DNA of 64,000 nt. Origin: Odiellus spinosus. Its lineage: Eukaryota; Arthropoda; Arachnida; Opiliones; Phalangiidae. Numbering within the stretch: position 1 is the stretch's first letter; every line of letters starts with the position of its first letter. Both the position numbers and the translations under genes were made by a program. The stretch is from NCBI GenBank assembly GCA_963920705.1, contig OY987237.1, positions 14,786,601 to 14,850,600 of the forward strand, given 5' to 3'. The notes below the pieces were generated by a model. That model ran no database searches. It saw only the letters and a program-made list of their open reading frames with translations, and was not told the DNA's origin. This document shows positions 25,485 through 35,234 of this stretch, one piece after another.

Positions 25485-25822
25485 CAGAAGCCGATGAAAC
25501 CCTCCTTTGAAGTCTACTACTCTAATGTTCCTTATAGCGCTCCTCTCTGTATGGGTAAAATTCACAATTTTACGAGATCGGAGGGGACCTCCTTCATACC
25601 CCCCTTGTCTACGGAAAATTGGAAATTCTCTCTCTCCGCAAACGACGACGTTTTTTAACGAACTCCAAGGCTGCTAGAGATATTCGCTCGACGAACTTCC
25701 GCTCCGAAAATATCTACCGTTAGGAGGCGTACGAATCGCGCTTTTTGAAACTAACCCATACAGAGAGGGGTAGACAAGACCCGGGAGTAATAGACTTCTA
25801 AGGAGGGTTTCATCGGCTTTTG
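25485..25822 (-). mobile_element. MITE family A, copy A4
   Basis: 338 bp in reverse orientation, flanked by the perfect 7-bp duplication ATGACGT (25478-25484 and 25823-25829). The right end is CGGCTTTTG instead of CGGCTTCTG, a mutated terminus. Confidence 0.9.
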
Positions 25823-25829
25823 ATGACGT

Positions 25830-26429
25830 TGAATGTCGTAAATGTTTCTTAAATTACCCAGATTTCTTTAGTGAGATTCCGTTCTTCGTTTTCATTATCC
25901 CTTAACACGCATCCCTTATCTTAAATAACAAAAATGGCCCATATTTCCGCTTACATACATAAATTTCTATTGTTAAAAATCAGCTCAAACTAGCGTGTAA
26001 CCATTGATCGAACCAATTCGTAATCGATAGATAAAATCCTCTAAATCCTCTCAAATGTACTAACACCAAAGTTTTGTACGTTATTTGTATTTGCTTTTCC
26101 CTGTACACTATTTTACTCTTTTGCATCTTCGAAAAAGCGAATATTTACTATAAAAACATTACGTTAAATGCGCTCAAAGACCATTTTTATGTTAGAGAAT
26201 TGGGATTTAGAGTTTTGCCAGTTTTTTTCGCGAGGCGTTAGACAGTTAACGGTGAATCCCGCGAGAGAAATGTTAGAAAACGAGGCTATAGCTCGAGCAC
26301 TCTAGAGCCCTTTGATTGAGTGCGTGAGAAAAACTATAGTTCCTACAGGGATTTTCTTTTCAAAGTAGCGGTGACACCATAAACTCAAATTTGTGTTCCT
26401 TATATTTAATAAAATTAATCATAAAAAAA
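25830..26429. other. No gene recognised
   Basis: AT-rich spacer between A4 and the small satellite cluster. Confidence 0.4.
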
Positions 26430-26850
26430 AAATACACCCCCTGTAAAATAAATAATCAAAATTATTTTTTTTACAAGGGGTACCCCTTGTAAAATTTTTG
26501 ATAATTTATTTTACAGGGGGTATATATATATTTTTTTTTACAGGGGGTGTATTTATTTTTTTTACAAGGGGTACCCCTGTAAAATTTTTGATTATTTATT
26601 TTGCAGGCGGTGTATTTATTTTTTTTACAAAAAAAATAAATACACCCCCTGTAAAAAAAAAAAAAAAAAAATACACCCCCTGTAAAAAAAATAAATACAC
26701 CCCCTGTAAAAAAAATAAATACACCCCCTGTAAAAAAAAATAAATACACCCCCTGTAAAAAAAATAAATGCACCCCCTGTAAAAAAAAATACACCCCCTG
26801 TAAAATAAATAATCAAAAATTATTTTTTTTTACAAGGGGTACCCCTTATT
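26430..26850. repeat. Miniature, isolated cluster of the 17-mer satellite with its own strand switches
   Basis: About 420 bp built from the same core as the 38-56 kb satellite (ACAGGGGGTGTAT / ATACACCCCCTGT). It runs in both orientations, with a switch around 26627-26640 and palindromic fusions at ACAAGGGGTACCCCTTGT near 26473-26490 and ACAAGGGGTACCCCTGT near 26564-26580. A spacer AAAATAAATAATCAAAA recurs. The spacers here (AAATAA, A7-A20) differ from those in the big array. Open frames of up to 107 codons are repeat by-products. Confidence 0.9.
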
Positions 26851-27437
26851 TTTAACTAATCCAATTATGATTTACAACATTCATGCGAATGACAACTGCT
26901 CCTTAATTTATTTTTAAAAATAAATTAAATTTGCAATGTAAAATAGTCCCTGGATGTGTGCCACCGTCACTTTAGAGATGCAAAATCTACACCCCATATC
27001 CATTCTGTATTCGAAATGGTTTGAAAGTGTCGGCTCTACAGTTTGAACGATGTTCTCGAATATCTCGACTCCTTATCCTATAGAATTTTTCTTTATTCCC
27101 ATCTGAACCTCTATTAGGAGTATATTTTTTTTTTTTTTTACTGATAGCGAAAGAATCGTATCTCGTCTACTTTTGTTAGGTTGTACTTATGATATAATGT
27201 TTTAAGTCTTTAGTTTTAAATAGTTTTCGGTAGAATATTTGAAACATAAAAGGTTTATTGATCAAATTCAATGGTTTTAATGTTATTTCTTTTTTCATCC
27301 AATGGTTTTATGTAAATTTAACACAATTTCATTTTATGAATTTAGCAATTTTTATTGCATTTATTTTCTCAAGGGAAAATGAAAGTGGAATAACTTTTTA
27401 ATCGTGTCAAAATTTAATTTTAAAAATTTGGACATGA
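26851..27437. other. No gene recognised
   Basis: AT-rich spacer with a T-run near 27127-27140. Confidence 0.4.
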
Positions 27438-27444
27438 ACTCAAT

Positions 27445-27781
27445 CAGAAGTAGATGAAACCATACTTTGAAGTCTACTACTCTAATGTTCGATATAGCGC
27501 TCCTCTCTGTATGGGTAAAATTCCCAATTTTACGAGATCGGAGGGGTCCTACTTCATCCCCCCTGTCTACGGAAAATTGGAAATTCTCTCTCTCCACAAA
27601 CGACGACGTTTTTTTGACGAACTCCAAGGTTGCTAGAGATATTCTCTCGACGAACTCCCGCTCCGAAAATATCTACCGTTAGGAGGCGTACGAATCGCGC
27701 TTTTTGAAACTAACCCATACAGAGAGGGGTAGACAAGACCAGGGAGTAATAGACTTCAAAGGAGGGTTTCATCGGCTTCTG
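27445..27781 (-). mobile_element. MITE family A, copy A5
   Basis: 337 bp, reverse orientation, perfect 7-bp duplication ACTCAAT (27438-27444 and 27782-27788). The left terminal repeat is mutated (CAGAAGTAGATGAAACCATA). Confidence 0.9.
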
Positions 27782-27788
27782 ACTCAAT

Positions 27789-28619
27789 ATTTAAAGGTTT
27801 ATCTTCGATAAAAATTGTGACTTGATCACTTCAAGAAATTTAAGAAGGCCGGCTTTGTACCTTAAGAAAACTCAGACGTATTATGACAATACCCTTCCCA
27901 ATATCCAACAGCTTTTTTTCACGTAGTTTTGTTCTATTTCCCAGAATGGCATCGCAAATAACGAGAATTTATAGCCATCTCGTATATAACCGTATATTTA
28001 TATTCGAGAATACTTTACAATTAAAGAAAAACCGCGGCGTATTGATACGTAATGTTAAACCAGATATGGAATAAAAATAGTCTTTACAAATATCTCTTGA
28101 ACAGCAAAGTGTAGCCAAGTTTTCCTCCCCTTTAGCTATTTTGGAAAAATATGAAACACGGGCGAACGATCCCTACTCGCTTATTGGACTGGGACCTTGG
28201 GGTCTGTCTCCTCGCTATAAGAACTAGCTAGCTACCGCATCTAAACCAATCGGATCTCTACACCTACAATACTATATATCCCCTCTAGCTATTGGTATAG
28301 TTCGTTCACTGAAATAGACGTGATACGGTGAAAGGTAGGGAGAAAGAAACTAGTAATATCTTCAATATCGTCTCTGACAGGATCTTTATCTAATTTCAGT
28401 ATTGTTTATATTTGATTTAACGAACTAATACATTGGTTCGAAAGATCTTTGCCCCGTAAATGAAATTGTCTAGTTATAAAACACTTTGTTAATTAAAAAT
28501 CTAGTCTGTCTTGTTTACCAATTAAAGTAAATTAATTTTTTTTAAAGTTATTATAGAATTATTATCGTAAAAACTGCCGTAATTCTTTAGTTATAAAATT
28601 GTAAACAAATTGTAAACAA
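27789..28619. other. No gene recognised
   Basis: AT-rich. The 63-codon frame at 27883-28074 has no recognisable domain. Confidence 0.4.
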
Positions 28620-28778
28620 TCGATAAGGAATTGATAACAAATAGCTTTGTTGGGTTGCATTCTCCCTTTAAGGATATATTTTCGGGTTACGTTTAAAAAG
28701 ATAGTTTAATATTTGTATTTTTCTCTAGTAATTAAATAATAAACAGAAAAATCATTTGTTGCTGCATTCTCCCTTTAA
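28620..28778. mobile_element. Two T1 right-end remnants in direct orientation
   Basis: CGATAAGGAATTGATAACA...GGGTTGCATTCTCCCTTTAA ends in TTAA at 28668-28671. A second GCTGCATTCTCCCTTTAA ends in TTAA at 28775-28778. Both match the T1 right terminus. No left arms are associated. Confidence 0.55.
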
Positions 28779-29166
28779 ATTAATATTGCCAAAATTTAAA
28801 ATTGTTTCAAAATATTAATAAGAGAAGGTTTTAATAATAATAATACTTATTATAATTTTAAATTAAATTATGAATATTTAATTTCTAATTAAACTTCTTG
28901 AATTTCATTATTCAGAAATTTATGTAAATATTCGTAATATCTTCATTTTTGATTTTGAATTTTAAGGTGTTTAGAGAAAAGCAATACTATAGGCTGAAAC
29001 TCTAACGTTAGTTTCTCATAGAACGCCTGTAGAAATGTTTCTACCGCGGTACAATTGTGTTCAGGGTAAAGATGCTATTCAGGGGAAAATTGAGAAATTT
29101 AGTGGTTAGTATATTTAACAATTTAGGCTTTTTTTATTAACAGATTAAATATATTTTCTTTATCAC

Positions 29167-29502
29167 CAGAAGCCGATGAAACCCTCCTTTGAAGTCTATT
29201 ACTCCCGGGTCTTGTCTACCCCTCTCTGTATGGGTTACTCTCAAAAGGCGCGATTCGTACGCCTCCTAACGGTAGATGTTTTCGGAGGGGGAGTTCGTCG
29301 AGCGAATATCTCTAGCAGTCTTGGAATTCGTCCAAAAACGTCGTCGTTCGTGGAGAGAGAGAATTTCCAATTTTCCGTAGACAGGGGGGATGAAGTAGGA
29401 CCCCTTCTAACTCGTAAAATTGGGAATTTTACCCATGCAGAGAGGAGCGCTATATGGAACATTGAAGTAGTAGACTTCAAAGGAGGGTTTCATCGGCTTC
29501 TG
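29167..29502 (+). mobile_element. MITE family A, copy A6, with an extra 8 bp before its target duplication
   Basis: 336 bp from CAGAAGCCGATG to CATCGGCTTCTG. The 7-bp duplication TTATCAC flanks it at 29160-29166 and 29511-29517, but the right repeat is separated from the element end by eight extra bases, CCAGAAGC (29503-29510), which look like C plus the start of the element. The predicted ATG of the membrane-protein gene lies at 29562. Confidence 0.9.
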
Positions 29503-29561
29503 CCAGAAGCTTATCACGTAGATAATAAATACATTTATTTTAAAGGTTCAAAGGAAGTCCT

Positions 29562-29678
29562 ATGTGCCTCCAAAAAAACGCTACAAGTTCAGCGTTTCAG
29601 TCTTCACATCATGGAAACTTCAGCAAAAATCATTTGGTTTATCCCGATCAATCAACGGACGCAATCGTTTACGTTACT
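29562..29678 (+). CDS. Exon 1 of a predicted small single-pass membrane protein (residues 1-39)
   Basis: Seen: ATG at 29562 opens 39 codons that end exactly at a consensus donor (ACT|GTAAGT, GT at 29679-29680). The peptide starts MCLQKNATSSAF and ends DQSTDAIVYVT. It has two N-glycosylation sequons, N6-A-T and N19-F-S, and few charged residues, as expected for an extracellular N-terminus. An in-frame TAA at 29541-29543 lies 18 nt upstream, so the frame opens at this ATG or at a splice acceptor near 29545 (TTTATTTTAAAG). The ATG context is weak (C at -3). All three plus frames are open across the segment; this one was chosen because it ends in phase 0 and joins a phase-0 hydrophobic exon at 34452. 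A family A MITE ends 52-60 bp upstream, so the 5' UTR or promoter may be transposon-derived. Inferred: first coding exon of a 108-residue type I membrane protein. An additional upstream exon is the main alternative. Confidence 0.45.
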
Positions 29679-31318
29679 GTAAGTCTTTAAAATATCTTCT
29701 AAAGGTCATCATTTTGAACGTTTTATAATGTAAAGAATAAGACTTCGTCTTGACCTCATTCCCTAAGCTAGTTAATCCACGTAATCCAGGGGAAAAACTC
29801 TTTCTCTTTGAAAAAATAAAATACGAAAAGCTAAAATAGGTCCCAAAAGAAGACACTTTATTGGAAGTTATCACGCGAAGTGTTCAAATTGAATATAGAA
29901 TTTAATAATATGAAGAAAAAATGGTCAAAATCTCCTCCCATATTTATATCTAAACGATTTCCACACACGCGAAGTTCGCGTTGATTTTCAGTTGGCCTCG
30001 GACGTGGTTAAATTCCGTGACTTTTCGTCCAAGAACGAGAAACAATAGAATAGAAAGATTGAAAATATAATTAATCTATACGTGACGTCATTACGAGTAT
30101 CCCTTTTACCCTACTCTTTTCATTCGTTACATCTAAATAAATGGACGAAATAAAGGTCCGACCACGCGATGCAATCAATAAACTAGAAAAGACAGTTCAA
30201 GTCAGGGTTAAAATATCATCATAGACTTATCTCGTTCGTTCTTTATGGCGAGAAGTTCGCAAACTTGTCAAACCTGACGCGGACTAACACGTAATGTTAA
30301 ACTTTAAATACGGTTAAAGTAATTTTGTATACAATGGGATAAAAGCTTGGTTTCCCAAGGTGAACCGAAGAACTTAATGAAGTACGTCGATCTAACGTCC
30401 GCACGACATATCTTACGTTTCTTTCCACAAGACTGGGCATTCCTCTATTTCTTTCCCAAATAGTTGAATTTCTGGAATTTTTGGTGTCACGCGTTTTTAT
30501 GGAACGTTGGTGATCGGGCACGATTGGAACTTTAATATAGTTTGGCTTTAGTATAATATACCTTGGAACTATCTGTCTATTTATAAGAGATGAACGTAAT
30601 TTCTTTTGTATTTTTTAGGCTATATATATAAATAGTTGCTTACAGGGAGGGTGAAGAAGAAAATGCGGTAATATTATCTATTCTACTATTAAAAATAATA
30701 CTTGTTAGCTTATTAAATTAAAATGAGAACCTCCGACTAATCAAAAGACTCTCCACATTTAGCTTCATATAATATCCTAGTTCAATTTGCAATTCGGCAG
30801 GTTATAGATAAATGATTTCAATAAGACTTTTAGTAAAGATGTTTTCCATGCCTTTAAAGATACGGAGTTTTAGCTCTAATTTTCCATATCTCGTTGTCGT
30901 CTGCGTTTGACAGGGTACGCCTGGTCGTTTCATAAAAAAAAAACTGATGGATACAAACTATGTGAAGTACTTTTCAAAGGCCCCGGAGTGCAATAGCTAA
31001 GGGTGAAAAGTTTTCCCGTATTCTCCGAGTACTTCGAGCTTTAGCTTGTCAAACAATCAAGCCACGTTTGTGCTCGAGAGACGGCTCACAAACGAGAATG
31101 ACAACCGGTGGAGAGATATGATGTAGACCTATATACCAAAAACGTCCTAGGGAAAATACATATATATATCTTGTATTGTTTTACAAAATTTAAAAAAATC
31201 AGCTTATTTTTGTTAATTATCATGAAAATTTAGGCCAGGATAATTTCGTGACATACCACAAACCTGAAGAAATAGTAATAGTTATTGAACCCCTTCTAGG
31301 GGAACTAATTTATATTAT

Positions 31319-31654
31319 CAGAAGCCGATGAAACCCTCCTTTGAAGTCTATTACTCCCGGGTCTTGTCTACCCCTCTCTGTATGGGTTATTCTCAAAAGG
31401 CGCGATCCGTACGCCTCCTAACGGTAGATGTTTTCGGAGCGGGAGCTCGTCGAGCGAATATCTCTAGCAGCCTCGGAGTTCGTCCAAAAAACGTCGTCGT
31501 TTGTGGAGAGAGAGAATTTCCAATTTTCCGTAGACAGGGGGATGAAGTAGGACCCCTTCTAACTCGTAAAATTGTGAATTTTACCCATACAGAGAGGAGC
31601 GCTATATGGAACATTGGAGTAGTAGACTTCAAAGGAGGGTTTCATCGGCTTCTG
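31319..31654 (+). mobile_element. MITE family A, copy A7 (intronic)
   Basis: 336 bp, same orientation as the gene model, with the perfect 7-bp duplication ATATTAT (31312-31318 and 31655-31661). Both terminal repeats are intact, making it one of the best-preserved copies. Confidence 0.92.
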
Positions 31655-31683
31655 ATATTATTAGCCGTTTTTTATATCGGCGA

Positions 31684-31830
31684 TTAGGCCTATTTACAAA
31701 TTAATATTAAACTAGAAATAAATTTAAAACTTACTCCGAAAATAGGTTTAGCTGGATTCGTGCATGGAGATCAGCTGAATTTCCCATTAATTTGTCAGCG
31801 AACAAATCTAGTCTCTCGGAGATCTAGATA
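31684..31830. mobile_element. T1 fragment (left arm) beside A7
   Basis: ATTAGGCCTATTTACAAA, TTAATATTAAACTAGAAATA, AATTTAAAACTTACTCCG and AATAGGTTTAGCTGGATTCG match the T1 left arm; the right arm is missing. Confidence 0.6.
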
Positions 31831-32662
31831 AATAATTTATAATTATTCTATTCCTTTACTAAAAATCTGAATTTTGTATTAACTTCCCAACTCGTATGGA
31901 AATCCCGGGAAATTTTGTAGCTGTATGGAAATTTACATATTATATCTGACAATAGTAAATTTCATGGCCCGAGGCTCAAATTTTATATTACGAAGGTAAT
32001 GCCTTTGAAGGTTATTTTAAAATTTCGAAATTCGGGGATTTTTTGGGGAAGCAGCTGCTTTCCCGTATCTGTCGCAAACTAAATTCGTTTAAAGATTTTT
32101 TTTTCTTCATATATGAGGAAAAGCTCTCGGCCATTATTAGACTCCTAGTAAGTGAGGCACGATTTTCCCGTAAAATAAAAACTGTTGGGTGCTAGATTTT
32201 GAGTGACTCTTCTCGAGAGTAGTCAAACGATTGAGAGAAAGATAGCTTTGGCCATTTTTACGATCCAATCTCGAGGGTTTGCGTTCACTGCGCAACTTTT
32301 TTCGAGAGTCGACCCTTTTTACGGTACAAAGTGTTTTTTGATTGCAATTTCTTTACGAAGTGAGGCGAAGCGAAATGTAGGCTTAAGAAATCTTATCTCT
32401 GAATCATAGTTTTTAGGTTTTTTAACGTAGAATTTGGTCTTAAAATACGTGGAATATGTAGCTGAGTTATATTATTTATGGAAGGGGTTGCCAGACAATT
32501 CAATCTCCTCGTTATTGATTTTAAATTTCAATTTTTCTTGATATTGAGGTACAAAAAATTGTGTATTTTATATCTAATAGAAAGAAGTTAGTCTCTGAAG
32601 TTGCTAAAATATAATAATAATTGCGAAGATAACAAGTGATTAAAAATAAAAACCGGTTTTAT

Positions 32663-32994
32663 CAGAAGCCGATGAAACCCTAATTTGAAGTCTACTACTC
32701 CAATGTTCCATATAGCGCTCCTCTCTGTATGGGTAAAATTCCCAATTTTACGAGTTAGAAGGGGTCCTACTTCATCCCCCCTGTCTACGCAAAATTGGAA
32801 ATTCTCTCCACAAACGACGACGTTTTTTGGACGAACTCCAAGGCTGCTAGAGATATTCGCTCGACGAGCTCCCGCTCCGAAAACATCTACCGTTAGGAGG
32901 CGTACGAATCGCGCCTTTTGAGAATAACCCATACAGAGAGGGGTAGACAAGACCCGGGAGTAATAGACTTCAAAGGAGGGTTCATCGGCTTCTG
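32663..32994 (-). mobile_element. MITE family A, copy A8 (intronic, reverse)
   Basis: 332 bp, reverse orientation, perfect 7-bp duplication GTTTTAT (32656-32662 and 32995-33001). One base is lost in the right repeat (GGGTTCATCGG for GGGTTTCATCGG) and the left has CCCTAATTTG for CCCTCCTTTG. Confidence 0.9.
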
Positions 32995-33721
32995 GTTTTA
33001 TTTATAAAAAATGACGCGAGAGAGTTTCGTACCGTGGTTCGTTATTAAGAAAATATTTTATGGATATTGCAATTATTTTTAAAGTTAAATATTTATTGCT
33101 TAGAAATCATTTCAATAAAATTCGTCAAAATGTAGATTATATCAGATTGTCTCGTATCGTTTTATAAATAAATCAGTTTTCATTTTTTATTCACTCGTTA
33201 TCTTCGCAAATTATTATTATATATTAGCACTAACGTTCTTATTCCTAATCATTATTTTTGTACATAAAATCCAATGTCGACCTCTGTTTTATGGCCATTA
33301 ATAGTTAGGTAAATGCTCTGGATTCTTAAAATAGGTTACCTGTCTTATCTGACAAAAATAGATATAAAATTCTGAAAAGCCGATCCTAAAAACACCTTTT
33401 AAAGGTTCTTTTTGCACTGAAAAGAGATCATATTTTTCACCCTAAGGTTGTAGTATTTTCCCATACATTACACCGAGCTAAACTATATCATTTTATTACT
33501 ATTATAAGAATATTATATCCCCTTTCGGCTTTAGTCAAATCTTATGTTGAAAAACATTTTATCCACTGAATTCGAATGTAAAGAATTTTCTTTTTTCTTG
33601 CCAAAGTAGCTGTCTAGATATTCAGAAATTTATATAGAAAAGAGTTAAAAAAAATTGGGTGGGTCTTTAGAAAGAATTTAAGTGCTGTTTTGAAATCACT
33701 CAGATTCAGACAGATATTAGG

Positions 33722-34291
33722 TTCACCACTAGAATATTGGGTAATTGAATGCCTATATTTATTTGTACCAACCTACTTTGAATATTAAAAAGAGGGTGAA
33801 ATTAAAAATTAAGGGGCTCTGAATTAAGAATCAATTTTAAAATATTTCAATTTTTCAATATTTAAATAATTGAAAGACCTCCAACCAATCAATCAGAAGA
33901 CGAGATAACTTTGGCTCTGGTCCAATAAAATTTAACGTGCCGTCTAAGGTGGGGTGACTTCTGATTGGTTCGAATAAAGAGCTTGCCTCACCGTGTGTCG
34001 CGGAATTTCACCACTAGAATATTGGGTAATTGAATGCCTATATTTATTTGTACCAACCTACTTTGAATATTAAAAAGAGGGTGAAATTAAAAATTAAGGG
34101 GCTCTGAATTAAGAATCAATTTTAAAATATTTCAATTTTTCAATATTTAAATAATTGAAAGACCTCCAACCAATCAATCAGAAGACGAGATAACTTTGGC
34201 TCTGGTCCAATAAAATTTAACGTGCCGTCTAAGGTGGGGTGACTTCTGATTGGTTCGAATAAAGAGCTTGCCTCACCGTGTGTCGCGGAAT
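33722..34291 (+). repeat. Perfect 285-bp tandem duplication inside the predicted intron
   Basis: Copies 33722-34006 and 34007-34291 appear identical over all 285 bases by eye. The unit starts TTCACCACTAGAATATTGGG and ends GTGTGTCGCGGAAT. It contains a short inverted pair, CCAATCAATCAGAAG against CTTCTGATTGG, but no MITE ends. The lack of differences implies a recent duplication or an assembly artefact. The second copy ends 160 bp before the exon 2 acceptor. Confidence 0.9.
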
Positions 34292-34451
34292 TTTTTTTAA
34301 TAATAGATTCAAATCTTGACAAAAAAGTTTTTTAAACAAAAAATAACTTTTCAAATATTTCAATTTAAACAAAAATCATTTAGGCTTTGTAGTTGCGAAT
34401 GAATTTTTTTGAGTATGTTTAGTAATTAATGCTTTTTTGTTTGATTGATAG

Positions 34452-34661
34452 GTAATTGTGGTTTTCTACACGGCGATCATATTACTTCTGTTAGGAACAA
34501 ACATCCGACGTTTCCGGCGGAAACGCGATAGTAAACGCAAGAAAAAAAAACGGAAGTGCAAGAAGCGCGATCTGGTGGTTAGGGTGGACTCTTCAACGGG
34601 TATTTGTCAGACAACGTCATCGTATCAAGACTGTGACGTGGACTATACTACTAGTGTCTGA
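34452..34661 (+). CDS. Exon 2 (last exon): membrane helix, basic tail and PDZ-type C-terminus (residues 40-108)
   Basis: Seen: a T-rich tract ends in TTGATTGATAG (AG at 34450-34451). The frame then reads VIVVFYTAIILLLLGTN, followed by a very basic stretch (residues 58-78, including KKKKRK), and runs to a TGA at 34659-34661. The last four residues are TTSV, which fits a class I PDZ-binding motif. The frame has a TAG at the acceptor itself, so the ORF exists only as a spliced exon. Its arginine codons are largely CGC/CGG/CGA and it uses several GTG codons, richer in G+C than the surrounding DNA. AATAAA lies 82 nt after the stop. Joined in phase 0 to exon 1, the hydrophobic run covers about residues 34-54. 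Known: KCNE potassium-channel beta subunits are 100-180 residue type I single-pass proteins with N-terminal sequons and a basic juxtamembrane region. The conserved KCNE post-helix motif (SNDP-like) is not visible, so family membership is only a suggestion. Confidence 0.5.
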   Translation, partial: VIVVFYTAIILLLLGTNIRRFRRKRDSKRKKKKRKCKKRDLVVRVDSSTGICQTTSSYQDCDVDYTTSV

Positions 34662-34742
34662 TTGGTGAGAATTTAACCAATAGTTTATCTAGAAAATACC
34701 CAGTGCTTTAACAAAACGTTATTTGTCTACAAAACAAACGAG

Positions 34743-34748
34743 AATAAA
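34743..34748 (+). terminator. Poly(A) signal AATAAA downstream of the membrane-protein stop codon
   Basis: A canonical AATAAA 82 nt after the TGA at 34659-34661, followed by a run of A. Its position is typical for a short 3' UTR and supports 34452-34661 as a terminal exon. AATAAA is common by chance in DNA this AT-rich. Confidence 0.4.
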
Positions 34749-34770
34749 AAAAAAACTGCAATCCCCTCTT

Positions 34771-35022
34771 TCCCCCCCAAAAAACAATTGAGAATTGAAG
34801 ACGGAAGTCATATTTTAAATAAAATAATTATAAGATAGTTAAATCCAATACAAATTTGAAAACTATTTTTAACCGGGATTAATACGAGACGGGTTTATTG
34901 CTACATGGTGTCATTTTTATCATTAAAATCATTCCCCAATATTCAAAATTGTTTTTAAACTGTCAATATCGTGAGCTCGATTTAATATTGAAGAATAAAA
35001 AGCTTCTTGATTCAAGTAACTA
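34771..35022. other. No gene recognised
   Basis: AT-rich DNA downstream of the poly(A) signal, including a C-run near 34770-34780. Confidence 0.4.
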
Positions 35023-35234
35023 CAGAAAGACTGGGACAGGGCCACCGTGGAGGAACGGCATCCCTTTGCCTATTTGCCGGAGTAAGAACGTAGAAGGTCG
35101 CGCTTTCAAATAGTTCTTGTCTGCGGGCGCGGAGAGAAGTAATTTCTATTCGCTATGCCTATAAGCGAGACCGTGATCTTCGACAACGTGTTTTCTGCAG
35201 AGGCAGGAAAGCCAGTCTTGTCCCGGACTTTCTG
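35023..35234. mobile_element. Possible CAG-ended inverted-repeat element (212 bp)
   Basis: CAGAAAGACTGGGACAGGGC at the left faces GTCCCGGACTTTCTG at the right, an imperfect inverted repeat of about 16 bp around a G+C-rich interior. No target duplication is visible, so either it has decayed or this is not an intact transposon. Confidence 0.3.

Larger units (their letters stand above)
29679..34451 (+). other. Predicted intron (4,773 bp, GT...AG) of the small membrane-protein gene
   Basis: Donor GTAAGT at 29679 and acceptor TTGATTGATAG ending at 34451 are both phase 0 relative to the flanking exons. The intron contains two family A MITEs (31319-31654 and 32663-32994, opposite orientations), a T1 fragment and a perfect 285-bp tandem duplication. 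No convincing further coding exon was seen inside it, but short internal exons cannot be excluded by eye. Confidence 0.4.
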
